DNA of 64,000 bases from Alkalispirillum mobile (lineage in GTDB: Bacteria; Pseudomonadota; Gammaproteobacteria; Nitrococcales; Halorhodospiraceae), in assembly GCF_003664325.1 (NCBI RefSeq), contig NZ_RCDA01000003.1:1-64000 (forward strand), written 5' to 3'. The translations under genes were made by a program, and so were the position numbers. Shown here piece by piece: positions 27,134 through 37,968 of this stretch. The notes beneath the pieces were generated by a model. It was not told where the DNA came from and did not search any database. It saw only the letters and a program-made list of their open reading frames with translations. Within the stretch, counting starts at the first letter, position 1; each line of letters opens with the position of its first letter.

Positions 27134-28588
27134 ATGAGTGCAACCGATCGGGGCACCAAATCCAGCAAGCGGCCCAAGCCGGACAAGGAACTGGTAGACA
27201 TCGCCAAATACGTCGCCAAGAAAGACATCAAATCCGACGAGGCCTACGACACCGCCCGCTACTGCCTCATGGACACCCTGGCCTGCGGGATGCTGGCCCT
27301 GCAGTACCCGGCCTGCACCAAGCTGCTCGGCCCGGTCGTCCCCGGGGCGCAGATGGCCGACGGGGCCAAGGTCCCCGGCACCCCCTACCAGCTCGACCCC
27401 GTCCAGGCCGCCTTCAACATCGGCGCCATGGTCCGCTGGCTCGACTTCAACGACACCTGGCTGGCCGCCGAGTGGGGCCACCCCTCCGACAACCTGGGGG
27501 GCATCCTCGCCGTGGCCGACTACCTCAGCCGCCAACGCCTGGCGCAGGGCAAAAAGCCCCTGGTCATGAAGGACGTGCTCACGGCCATGATCAAGGCCCA
27601 TGAGATCCAGGGCGTGCTGGCCCTGGAGAACTCGTTCAACCGGGTGGGGCTGGACCACGTCATGCTCGTGCGCATTGCCACCACCGCCGTGGCCACCGGC
27701 ATGCTGGGCGGTAACCAGCAGGACATCAGCAACGCCCTGTCCCACGCCTTCATCGACGGCTCTGCCCTGCGCACCTACCGCCACGCCCCCAACACTGGCT
27801 CACGCAAGAGCTGGGCGGCGGGGGATGCCAGCGCCCGCGGCGTGCGCCTGGCGCTGGTCGCCATGACCGGCGAGATGGGTTACCCCACCGCCCTGTCCGC
27901 GGACTTCTGGGGGTTCAACGACGTGCTCTTCAAGGGCAACAAGCTCGAGATCAACCAGGCGTACGACAGCTACGTCATGGAAAACATCCTGTTCAAGATC
28001 TCCTTCCCCGCGGAGTTCCACGCCCAAACCGCCGTCGAGGCGGCCATGACCCTGCACGAGCAGGTGCGCGAGCGCCTCGACGAGGTGGAGAAGGTGGTCA
28101 TCGAGACCCAGGAGGCGGGGGTGCGGATCATCGACAAGGAGGGGCCGCTGGACAACCCCGCCGACCGCGACCACTGCATCCAGTACATGGTCGCCGTGCC
28201 CCTGATCTTCGGCCGGCTCACCGCCGACGACTACGAGGACAGCGTGGCCGCCGACCCGCGCATCGACGCCCTGCGGGAGAAGATGGAGGTGGTGGAGAAC
28301 AAGCAGTTCTCCAAGGACTACCTGGACGAGAAAAAGCGCTCCATCGGCAATGCCGTGCAGGTGCACTTCAAGGATGGGAGCAAGACCGACCGGGTAGCGG
28401 TCGAATACCCCATCGGCCATCGTCGCCGGCGCAAGGAGGGGATACCGGTGCTGGTGGACAAGTTCCACCGAGCCCTGGCGACCCGGTTTGCCCCGCGGCG
28501 GGCGGAGGCCATCCGCAAGGCGTGTGACAAGCAAAAGGCGCTCGAGCGGATGCCGGTCAACGAGTTCGTGGACCTCTGGGCACTGTGA
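27134..28588 (+). CDS. prpD: 2-methylcitrate dehydratase PrpD (MmgE/PrpD family)
   Basis: Iron-sulfur-independent dehydratase of the methylcitrate cycle, 484 aa, the typical PrpD length. Conserved stretches include [46 protein letters not shown], and [17 protein letters not shown]. The GGAGG ribosome site is strong. The cluster therefore carries two routes for the same dehydration (AcnD/PrpF and PrpD), as some pseudomonads do. PrpD may act mainly in the hydration step or as a backup (inference). The gene is closed by a terminator shared with the convergent phasin gene. Confidence 0.95.
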   Translation: MSATDRGTKSSKRPKPDKELVDIAKYVAKKDIKSDEAYDTARYCLMDTLACGMLALQYPACTKLLGPVVPGAQMADGAKVPGTPYQLDPVQAAFNIGAMVRWLDFNDTWLAAEWGHPSDNLGGILAVADYLSRQRLAQGKKPLVMKDVLTAMIKAHEIQGVLALENSFNRVGLDHVMLVRIATTAVATGMLGGNQQDISNALSHAFIDGSALRTYRHAPNTGSRKSWAAGDASARGVRLALVAMTGEMGYPTALSADFWGFNDVLFKGNKLEINQAYDSYVMENILFKISFPAEFHAQTAVEAAMTLHEQVRERLDEVEKVVIETQEAGVRIIDKEGPLDNPADRDHCIQYMVAVPLIFGRLTADDYEDSVAADPRIDALREKMEVVENKQFSKDYLDEKKRSIGNAVQVHFKDGSKTDRVAVEYPIGHRRRRKEGIPVLVDKFHRALATRFAPRRAEAIRKACDKQKALERMPVNEFVDLWAL

Positions 28589-28620
28589 CGGCCGCTGTCT
28601 GGCAGCCCCGGTGCCGACAT

Positions 28621-28655
28621 AAAAAAACGCCGGCCCCCCGGAAGGGGCCGGCGTT
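28621..28655 (-). terminator. Terminator between prpD and phasin gene
   Basis: The twelve-base-pair stem AACGCCGGCCCC (28626-28637)/GGGGCCGGCGTT (28644-28655) is flanked by a run of seven A at 28621-28627. Read on the minus strand this is a stem followed by a T run, so it is a strong intrinsic terminator for the phasin gene. On the plus strand the stem may still stop prp transcripts, but without a long T tract. Confidence 0.88.
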
Positions 28656-28680
28656 CGCGTCTGGCGCTACGGTTTAGCCC

Positions 28681-29046
28681 TTACTTGGACTGACCGCTGG
28701 CCTTCGCCGCCGCCTGCACGCTCTCCTGGCCGAGGGCCTGAGCCTCTTCGGCGTACTTGCGGTTCAGGCTGACCACCTTCTCGGCGTCGGCCTTCACGCG
28801 CTCGCTGAGCTCCTGCGCGACGGTCTGCTGGTTCTGGAAGTAGCTCTGCACGTCGTCGGCGGACTTGATGTCCAGCGCGGCGCGGAGCTGCTTGAAGCCC
28901 AGGTCAGAGTAGTTCTTGGACAGCTCGACCTGGTTGCTCACCAGCGCTTCCATGTGGTTGATGTTCAGCGCGGCGAAGCTGCGGGCCGGGCCGGAAACCA
29001 GTTGCTCAAACTGCTTGGTCATCTGCTCGAGAATCGGGTTCATCAT
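28681..29046 (-). CDS. Phasin family protein
   Basis: A small (121 aa) helical amphipathic protein of the phasin_2 family that coats polyhydroxyalkanoate granules. It shows the typical run of Gln/Ala/Glu-rich helices, with NHMEALVSNQVELSKNYSDL near the middle, and lacks Cys, signal peptide and membrane helices. Two ATG codons stand in tandem (29046 and 29043), with GAGGTG upstream. The gene is monocistronic, with its own terminator and an AT-rich upstream gap of 131 bases. PHA synthase and reductase genes are not in the window. PHA storage links naturally to propionyl-CoA metabolism next door, but this is inference. Confidence 0.85.
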   Translation of the reverse strand: MMNPILEQMTKQFEQLVSGPARSFAALNINHMEALVSNQVELSKNYSDLGFKQLRAALDIKSADDVQSYFQNQQTVAQELSERVKADAEKVVSLNRKYAEEAQALGQESVQAAAKASGQSK

Positions 29047-29177
29047 GGCAACACCTCATTGCGTTTGAATTTGCGACAAGGCGTGGAGCCCTTCTCCAAC
29101 CTTGTTGCGATGCAGCATAGCAGTGGGTTTGGTGCAGTGCAACAACTAATTTCAATCGGCCCGAAAGGGTGCGGCGG

Positions 29178-29780
29178 TCAGTGCTCGTCCGGCGTCGCGG
29201 CCGGCGCATGGCGTAGCAGGTAGTGAATGGCGGCCCAGTCGTAGAGGGCGTGAATCAGACAGACGATCAACAGGTTGCCGGTCAGCTCGTAGATCACGCC
29301 CAGGTACAGGCCGAAGATCACGGCGAACACGAAGTAGGTCCAGGACAGGCAGTGCAACAGGCCGAAAACCAGCGCTGCCACCATCACCCCCACCCACGGC
29401 CCGGCCAGCCCGGTGAGCCAGCCCTGCAGGACCCCGCGGAAGAGCAACTCCTCGCCGAAGCCGGCCAGCAGGGAGATCAGTACCACCGGCCCGGGCCCGC
29501 GCCCGCGGAACAGGGCGTCGATCATGGGCCGTACCAACGCGTCCAGCTCTTCCATCCAGGGTACCCGGGCCCGTGACAGGGCCCACAGGCCCAGCAGCGG
29601 GGGGAGGGTGGCGAGCACCGCCAGCAGCACCGCATCCAGGTCGGCATCCATGGCCGTCCAGGGTCGGACGCCGAGCAGGAAGGCCAGGCCGATGGCCAGC
29701 GGGAAGATGAGTCCCTGAAAGACGATGGCTGCGATCAGCGGGTCGGTGACCGGTGTCTTTCCTTTCGACAAGGTTGGCAT
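29178..29780 (-). CDS. CPBP-family intramembrane glutamic endopeptidase
   Basis: Integral membrane protein of 200 aa with about six hydrophobic helices, belonging to the CPBP (CaaX protease/bacteriocin-processing, ABI) family. The conserved motifs are in order: [13 protein letters not shown] (EExxxR), FGLLHCLS (FxxxH), and HALYDWAA (HxxxD/N). Its substrate is unknown; relatives process prenylated or bacteriocin precursors. I chose ATG 29780 (MPTLSKGK), just before the first membrane helix; a far longer open frame upstream is antisense to the CoA ligase gene and not credible. Confidence 0.85.
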   Translation of the reverse strand: MPTLSKGKTPVTDPLIAAIVFQGLIFPLAIGLAFLLGVRPWTAMDADLDAVLLAVLATLPPLLGLWALSRARVPWMEELDALVRPMIDALFRGRGPGPVVLISLLAGFGEELLFRGVLQGWLTGLAGPWVGVMVAALVFGLLHCLSWTYFVFAVIFGLYLGVIYELTGNLLIVCLIHALYDWAAIHYLLRHAPAATPDEH

Positions 29781-29945
29781 CCCGCGGTGGTTGTGACTGG
29801 GCCGACCGGCGGCGATCACCGCCGAGCCTGGGACGGTAACAGATTGTACCGCGCGCCGTCCGTTTCTATGCTTAATGTGAAAAGCATCGTTACGGGTGCG
29901 ACCGGGCCGCGAGCATCGGGCCTTGCTCACTCGCAGGAGTACCCT

Positions 29946-31745
<1,800 letters not shown>

Positions 31746-31764
31746 TTGCCTAGAGCACGGCCGG

Positions 31765-32544
31765 TCAGCCGCCACTGCGGCAGGGCGCGTCCGGTGCCGG
31801 GTCTCCGCCCTGTCGTGACCGCTCGATCAGCCGTTCTATCCGCCGGGCATGGCTGCCGTACCAATAGACCTGGCCGCAACCGCTGCAGACCTTGAAGGTG
31901 TCGTAATAGCGCCGGGTCAGCGGCTCCAGCCGCGGCGCCACCTCGGCCTTGTCGGCGTCCCGCAGCAGGGCGTTGCAGCGGGCGCAGCGCCGGAAGGGGG
32001 CCGCCCGGTCCTGGAGCTGAAAGCGGTGGAGCACCTCAGTGAGCTGCGCCTCCGGCCGGTCGCTGCGTACGAAGTAGCCGTGGGTGATGATGCGCCGTTT
32101 CAACAGCCGTATATCCCGGGTCAACAGCACCCGGCCTTTGTGGGCCGAGATCGAGGCCAGTTCTGCATCCCGAAAATCGTTGCGGTAGAGGGTATCGAAG
32201 CCGCACAGCCGCAGGTAGCGGGCCAGTCGTCCCAGGTGGGCGTCCAGCACGAACCGCAACTCGCGCAGGGGAAACTCGCGCACGCGCAGGTGCTCGCTGA
32301 TGTCGAAGGACTCGAACACCGGATAGACCGCCACCCGGTCGCCATCGCGGACGATATAGTCGAAGCCCACCGACTCGCCGTTGACCAGGATCAGCTCCAC
32401 CTCCGGGTGGGGTACACCCAGCGCTTCAATCACGTCCTTGACGGCGGCCCGGCGGTCCAGCGGGTAATCGAAGGCCACCTTGCGCCGTTCCGGCGGCAGG
32501 AAGTCGTTCAACTCCTCGTAAAAGCGAAACACCGCACGGGCCAT
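31765..32544 (-). CDS. Mut7-C RNase-domain protein with N-terminal ubiquitin-like domain
   Basis: A 259-aa cytoplasmic protein in two parts. Residues 1-80 form a ubiquitin/ThiS-like beta-grasp (Ub-Mut7C). Residues about 90-245 form a Mut7-C PIN-like nuclease domain with acidic candidates D101 (FVLDAHLGRLARYLR) and D144 (LLTRDIRLL). A zinc ribbon follows from C187/C190 (RRCARC) and C220/C223 (VCSGCG). The family is thought to be an RNA-degrading or RNA-modifying nuclease; its substrate in bacteria is unknown. The start ATG 32544 (MARAVFRFY) begins the domain directly; in-frame codons upstream add only a Pro/Arg-rich extension. Confidence 0.85.
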   Translation of the reverse strand: MARAVFRFYEELNDFLPPERRKVAFDYPLDRRAAVKDVIEALGVPHPEVELILVNGESVGFDYIVRDGDRVAVYPVFESFDISEHLRVREFPLRELRFVLDAHLGRLARYLRLCGFDTLYRNDFRDAELASISAHKGRVLLTRDIRLLKRRIITHGYFVRSDRPEAQLTEVLHRFQLQDRAAPFRRCARCNALLRDADKAEVAPRLEPLTRRYYDTFKVCSGCGQVYWYGSHARRIERLIERSRQGGDPAPDAPCRSGG

Positions 32545-32700
32545 GCGCGCGCCTCTTCTCCGCCAATCCGCTGGTGTCATGGTATCGCCGGCGGCCGGAG
32601 CGCCCAAGCCCGGCCGCCGGACCGGAGCCACCGCTCAGCGCCCGGGCCCGCGGCTGTGTTGTAATGGATGCAGGCGCAGGCGAAACGGAGGGACGAAGGC

Positions 32701-33744
32701 ATGGCCGGTACCGGCGGCAGACGACCTATCAAGACCAACCTCATCACCGGTTTTCTGGGCACCGGCAAGACCACCACCATCCGGGGGCTGTTGGCCAACC
32801 GGCCGGCGGAGGAGCGCTGGGCCGTGCTGGTCAACGAGTTCGGCGAAATCGGCGTGGATGGCGGTTTGCTGGAGGATACGGGCGTTGCCCTGGAGGAGAT
32901 CCCCGGTGGGTGCCTCTGCTGCGTCTCCGCCAACCTGTTCACGGTCGGCCTGGACCGGTTGATCCGCCACGCCCGGCCCGATCGCATCCTGATCGAGCCC
33001 ACCGGCCTGGGCCACCCCGCGGAGATCATCCGTACCCTGACCACGCTGCCCTACGATCGGTTGCTGGACCTCCGCGCCACGGTCACCCTGATGGACGCGC
33101 GCCACCTGGCCTCCACCCGGCACCGCGAGCACCCCAACTGGAATGACCAGATCTACCTGGCAGACGTGCTGCTGGCCAACAAGGCAGACCTCTACGACCA
33201 CGCGGACCGGGTGGCCCTGCAGGGTTTCGTGGCCGAGCGCCCGGCCCCGCGGCCCCGGGTCATCGAAACCCGCCACGGACGCATGGCCCCGGCGCTGCTG
33301 GACCAGCCCCGCCTGGACCGGGGCGGGGCACTCTTCCCGGAAGTGCGCGCCTTTCAGGCCCGGCAGGCCGCCCGCACCGGTGACCACCACCATGCCCACA
33401 ACCACGCCGGGCCCGGCGATGCGGCCGGGGAGGCCTGGGTGTTCATCGATAACCGGGCGGATGACTTCGTCGGGCGCAGCTGGCTGCTGCCCACGTACTG
33501 CTGCCTGGACCACGCGGCACTGGCGCAGCTGATCGACGGGCTTGGCGCCGAGCGGGTCAAGGGGATACTGCGGACCGATCAGGGGTGGCAGCAGATCAAC
33601 CGCGTGGGCGGGGAGGGCGGGCTGTCCGCGGGGCGTGCGCCCGCCGACGGGGGCCGGCCGCGGCTGGAGGTGATCCATCACACGACCGACACCACCGATC
33701 TGGATGCCCTGGACCGGGGCCTGCGCAACGCGGAGCGCTACTGA
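32701..33744 (+). CDS. COG0523 (CobW/YjiA-type) GTPase, putative metal chaperone
   Basis: G3E-family P-loop GTPase, 347 aa. It has Walker A GFLGTGKT (17-24), the metal-binding GGCLCC (C71, C73, C74), IEPTGLGHP as switch/Walker B region, the base-specific motif NKAD, and a CobW C-terminal domain. A His cluster, HHHAHNHAG, in the linker near residue 230 is typical of zinc-handling members (ZigA/YeiR/ZnuD-associated). The start at ATG 32701 has GGAGG eight bases upstream; an earlier in-frame ATG (32668) has no ribosome site. Likely a Zn or Co chaperone or insertase; no Zur box was recognised. Confidence 0.87.
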   Translation: MAGTGGRRPIKTNLITGFLGTGKTTTIRGLLANRPAEERWAVLVNEFGEIGVDGGLLEDTGVALEEIPGGCLCCVSANLFTVGLDRLIRHARPDRILIEPTGLGHPAEIIRTLTTLPYDRLLDLRATVTLMDARHLASTRHREHPNWNDQIYLADVLLANKADLYDHADRVALQGFVAERPAPRPRVIETRHGRMAPALLDQPRLDRGGALFPEVRAFQARQAARTGDHHHAHNHAGPGDAAGEAWVFIDNRADDFVGRSWLLPTYCCLDHAALAQLIDGLGAERVKGILRTDQGWQQINRVGGEGGLSAGRAPADGGRPRLEVIHHTTDTTDLDALDRGLRNAERY

Positions 33745-33765
33745 GCAGGCCCGGTCGGGCACCGG

Positions 33766-35361
<1,596 letters not shown>

Positions 35362-35685
35362 TTGCTAGCTCCTCGTGTATTCGTGTTTGCCGGGGCGGCC
35401 TGTGCGTTTTATTGAATGTATTGGCCGGACGATGGCGCATATGTTACCGCGTGATGAAGGCTAATGCCGCCCCCGATAGCCAGTTTGTGGCCCCCAACGT
35501 CCAACTTGGTGCGCTGGCGTGCTCCAGCGCTCAATGCGCGCACCACCGGCGGGCGCGACACACCCCGTCGGTACCCGCCGGTTTTATGCAACCTCCTGTT
35601 TTGCCGCCAGGCCTGGCCATTGGCACGCACCTTGTATTGTTTTGCACTGCATCAATGCTGACGGGCTCAGCCCCTGGAGTTGCTC
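35362..35685. promoter_or_regulatory. pckA / ANTAR-regulator divergent intergenic region
   Basis: This 324-base gap has no gene I can support. On the right it carries a sigma-54-like promoter for the regulator (35621-35636), preceded by a possible NtrC half-site CCAACTTGGTGC (35501-35512). On the left an AT-richer segment with TTTTATTGAATGTATTGG (about 35407-35424) probably holds the pckA promoter on the minus strand. Confidence 0.5.
35621..35636 (+). promoter_or_regulatory. Sigma-54-like promoter upstream of the ANTAR regulator
   Basis: TGGCACGCACCTTGTA matches the -24/-12 consensus TGGCACG-N4-TTGCW except for T in place of C at the -12 dinucleotide (GG-N10-GT). Transcription would start near 35648, leaving a short leader to ATG 35686. 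Confidence 0.6.
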
Positions 35686-36267
35686 ATGGTCACCAAAGTC
35701 ATGCTGGTTGATGATTCGCCGGAGCGTTCGGCCTGGCTCGAGGAGTCATTGCAGGTAGCAGGCTTCACCGTGGTGGCCACCGTGCAGGGCGAGGATGACC
35801 TCTACCAGCGGGTGCTCGACGAGGAGCCGGAGGTGGTCATCACCGAGGCGGTATCGGGCAAACGCGACACCCTGGAGGGGCTGTGCAGCCGCGGGGGGCG
35901 GTACCCGGGGCCAGTGATGAACGGCTCCGTTCATCACGACCCGGAACTGATGAGCACAGCCGCGGCGGCAGGGCTCAGTGCCTACGCCGTGGGGGGCGTG
36001 CCGCGCGAAGGGGTGCAGGGGGCGATTCGCCTGGCCATCCGGCAGTATGAGCGCTTCCAGGGGTTGGCCCGCGAGCTGGCGGACACCCGCCGCCAGCTCG
36101 CCGAGCAGCGTGATGTGCACCAGGCCAAGTGCCTGCTGATGGAGCGCGAGGGGCTGGGGGAGGCCGATGCCTACCACCTGCTGCGCCGGCGCGCCATGAA
36201 CAGCGGCCAGCCTATTCCGCGTCTGGCGCGTCGGTTGCTGGCCGACGCCGGCCTCGCCCACGGTTGA
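35686..36267 (+). CDS. NasT-type ANTAR response regulator (transcription antiterminator)
   Basis: RNA-binding regulator of 193 aa. Residues 1-120 form a receiver-like domain starting VTKVMLVDDSPER, but the usual phospho-acceptor Asp position is Glu54 (VVITEAVSGKRDTLE), so phosphorylation control is unlikely. Residues about 128-186 form an ANTAR domain with the signature QAKCLLMEREGLGEADAYHLLRR..AM split over HLLRRRAMNSG. NasT proteins bind two-hairpin leader RNAs and prevent termination upstream of nitrate or nitrite assimilation genes. The downstream transporter leader has exactly such a terminator. No nasS gene is adjacent. Start ATG 35686 with GGAG upstream; an in-frame TTG is two codons earlier. 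Confidence 0.85.
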   Translation: MVTKVMLVDDSPERSAWLEESLQVAGFTVVATVQGEDDLYQRVLDEEPEVVITEAVSGKRDTLEGLCSRGGRYPGPVMNGSVHHDPELMSTAAAAGLSAYAVGGVPREGVQGAIRLAIRQYERFQGLARELADTRRQLAEQRDVHQAKCLLMEREGLGEADAYHLLRRRAMNSGQPIPRLARRLLADAGLAHG

Positions 36268-36286
36268 CCCGCGGCGGTGCATGCTC

Positions 36287-36301
36287 GCACCGCTAGCGTG
36301 C
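36287..36301 (+). promoter_or_regulatory. Possible NtrC enhancer site
   Basis: GCACCGCTAGCGTGC reads GCACC-N5-CGTGC, one base away from the NtrC palindrome GCACC-N5-GGTGC. It lies about 66 bp upstream of the sigma-54-like -24 element, a normal enhancer distance. It could also be a chance match within the hairpin-rich 3' end of the regulator gene. Confidence 0.35.
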
Positions 36302-36366
36302 AGCCGCCCCGCCACGGGGGCTGACTTTCTTTCGTAAAACGATGTTTTAACGGTAAAAGACAAACC

Positions 36367-36382
36367 TGGCACGTAAATTGAA
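36367..36382 (+). promoter_or_regulatory. Sigma-54-like promoter of the transporter-cynS operon
   Basis: TGGCACGTAAATTGAA has a perfect -24 block TGGCACG, N4 spacing and TTG at -12, with A replacing the usual C (GG-N10-GA). It is embedded in a conspicuously AT-rich stretch. The predicted start near 36392 gives a leader of about 145 bases containing the ANTAR-like hairpin and terminator. Confidence 0.65.
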
Positions 36383-36424
36383 TTTAGATTGTTGACATCA
36401 GTGCTCTGTCCGTCGCAGCGCGGC

Positions 36425-36438
36425 ACCCAACGGCGGGT
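36425..36438 (+). promoter_or_regulatory. Candidate ANTAR-target hairpin in the leader
   Basis: ACCC (36425-36428) pairs with GGGT (36435-36438) around the six-base loop AACGGC, which has A at loop position 1 and G at position 4, the known ANTAR RNA signature. The stem is only four pairs, and I could not find a convincing first hairpin beside it (the known targets have two). Confidence 0.4.
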
Positions 36439-36471
36439 TGTGGCAGGCATTGAAACAGGCTTTGCAGGCAA

Positions 36472-36519
36472 GGGCGTCTGGCGTCGGCTTCCGGCCGATG
36501 CCGCGCCCTTTTTTGTTTT
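36472..36519 (+). terminator. Rho-independent attenuator directly before the transporter operon
   Basis: The outer stem GGGCG (36472-36476)/CGCCC (36504-36508) continues into an inner nine-pair stem (36480-36488 with 36494-36502, one G-T), followed by TTTTTTGTTTT. It ends only about 20 bases before the ATG at 36538, so unless it is prevented from forming it would stop transcription before the operon. This is the hallmark of a NasT-type antitermination leader. Confidence 0.82.
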
Positions 36520-36537
36520 CGGCGGGAGGTATGAACC

Positions 36538-37965
36538 ATGAGCAACCGATCACTCAACGACCCGTTCAACCCGGAGGCGGATCTGCGCCACGGGGCGGGT
36601 TGCACCTGCTCCAGCTGCGGCGGCAGCGAACACGCCCACCACGACCACGGGGCCACCCCGGTGGAGCAGGAAACCAACCCGATGCTCGCCGCGAAGCAGG
36701 GCGTCGACAAGGAGGCCATGTTCGACCGGGCCGTGGAGAGCGCGGTGGTGCGCGCCCTGTTCGGTCACCACGACGCCAGCCGGCGCTTCTTTCTGAAGGC
36801 GGTGGGGGCCGGCACCTTCGCCGCGGCGGTGGGCTCCATATTCCCGCTGGACGCGGCCAAGGCCCTGCTCAAGGACAACCTGGGTGACCCGGAGAAGCGC
36901 GACCTGACCGTGGGCTTCGTGCCCATCACCTGCGCCACGCCCATCATCATGGCTCACCCCATGGGCTTCTACGAGCGCTACGGGTTGAACGTGGACCTGC
37001 GCTCCACCGCCGGCTGGGCGGTGGCCCGGGATATGTCCATGAACCGGGAGTATGATGCCTCCCACATGCTCACCCCCATGCCCCTGGCCATGACCATGGG
37101 CACCGGCTCGTCGAGCATGCCTTTCATAATGCCGGCGGTGGAGAACATCAACGGCCAGGCCATCACGCTGCACAACAAGCACAAGGACAAGCGCGACCCC
37201 AGCCAGTGGAAGGGCTTCCGCTTCGCCGTGCCCTTCGACTTCTCCATGCACAACTTCCTGTTGCGCTACTACGTTGCCGAGCACGGCCTGGACCCGGACC
37301 GGGATATCCAGATCCGCGTGCTGCCGCCGCCGGAGATGGTTGCCAACCTGCGGGCCGGCAATGTGGACGGCTACCTGGCCCCCGACCCCTTCAACCAGCG
37401 GGCGGTCTGGGAGGAGGTGGGCTTCATCCACATGCTCACCAAGGAGATCTGGGACGGCCACCCCTGCTGCGCCTTTGCCACCAGCCGCGCCTTTGCCGAG
37501 GAGTACCCGAACAGCTTCGGGGCCCTGTTCAAGGCCATTGTGGAGGCCACCCATTACTCTTCCGAGCACGAGAACCGGGCCGAGATCGCCGAGGCCATCG
37601 CGCCGCGCAACTACCTGAACCAGCCGGTCTCGGTGATTCAGCAGGTGCTGACCGGCCGCTACGCCGACGGGCTGGGCAACGTCAAGGAGGACCCGGACCG
37701 GATCGACTTCGACCCCTTCCCCTGGCACTCCATGGCGGTGTGGATCATGACCCAGATGAAGCGCTGGGGTTACGTGGACGGCGACGTGGACTACAAGGGC
37801 ATCGCCGAAGAGGTCTACCTGGCCACGGAATGCGGCCGGGTCATGCGCGAACTGGGCTACGAGCCGCCGGAGGTCACCTACAAGAGCCACATGATCATGG
37901 GCAAGGAGTTCGACCCCGAGCAGCCGGAGGCCTATGTGGACAGCTTCGAGATCCGGAGGTCTTAA
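36538..37965 (+). CDS. CmpA/NrtA/CynA-family ABC transporter substrate-binding protein with Tat signal
   Basis: Binding protein for nitrate, bicarbonate or cyanate uptake, 475 aa. It starts with an unusual 80-residue leader containing Cys22/24/27 and a His cluster (32, 34, 35, 37). A twin-arginine signal SRRFFLKAVGAG (81-92) and hydrophobic segment follow, so export by Tat and probably membrane anchoring are expected. From residue about 118 the NrtA fold begins (LTVGFVPITCATPIIMA). Similar Cys/His-leader plus RRxFLK architectures occur in proteobacterial CmpA/NrtA homologues. With cynS in the same operon cyanate is the likeliest ligand, but nitrate cannot be excluded. It has a strong GGGAGG ribosome site, immediately after the attenuator. 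Confidence 0.88.
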   Translation: MSNRSLNDPFNPEADLRHGAGCTCSSCGGSEHAHHDHGATPVEQETNPMLAAKQGVDKEAMFDRAVESAVVRALFGHHDASRRFFLKAVGAGTFAAAVGSIFPLDAAKALLKDNLGDPEKRDLTVGFVPITCATPIIMAHPMGFYERYGLNVDLRSTAGWAVARDMSMNREYDASHMLTPMPLAMTMGTGSSSMPFIMPAVENINGQAITLHNKHKDKRDPSQWKGFRFAVPFDFSMHNFLLRYYVAEHGLDPDRDIQIRVLPPPEMVANLRAGNVDGYLAPDPFNQRAVWEEVGFIHMLTKEIWDGHPCCAFATSRAFAEEYPNSFGALFKAIVEATHYSSEHENRAEIAEAIAPRNYLNQPVSVIQQVLTGRYADGLGNVKEDPDRIDFDPFPWHSMAVWIMTQMKRWGYVDGDVDYKGIAEEVYLATECGRVMRELGYEPPEVTYKSHMIMGKEFDPEQPEAYVDSFEIRRS

Positions 37966-37968
37966 GCC

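Noticed and set aside
36275-36295. GGTGC-N6-GCACC as an NtrC site
   Set aside because: The half-sites are in the reverse polarity compared with the NtrC palindrome GCACC-N5-GGTGC. It is more likely a hairpin after the regulator gene; the overlapping GCACC-N5-CGTGC is the better candidate.
36411-36420. First hairpin of a dual ANTAR motif (CG-TCGCAG-CG)
   Set aside because: Only two base pairs close the loop and it lacks A at position 1, so I could not support it as the partner of the 36425-36438 hairpin.
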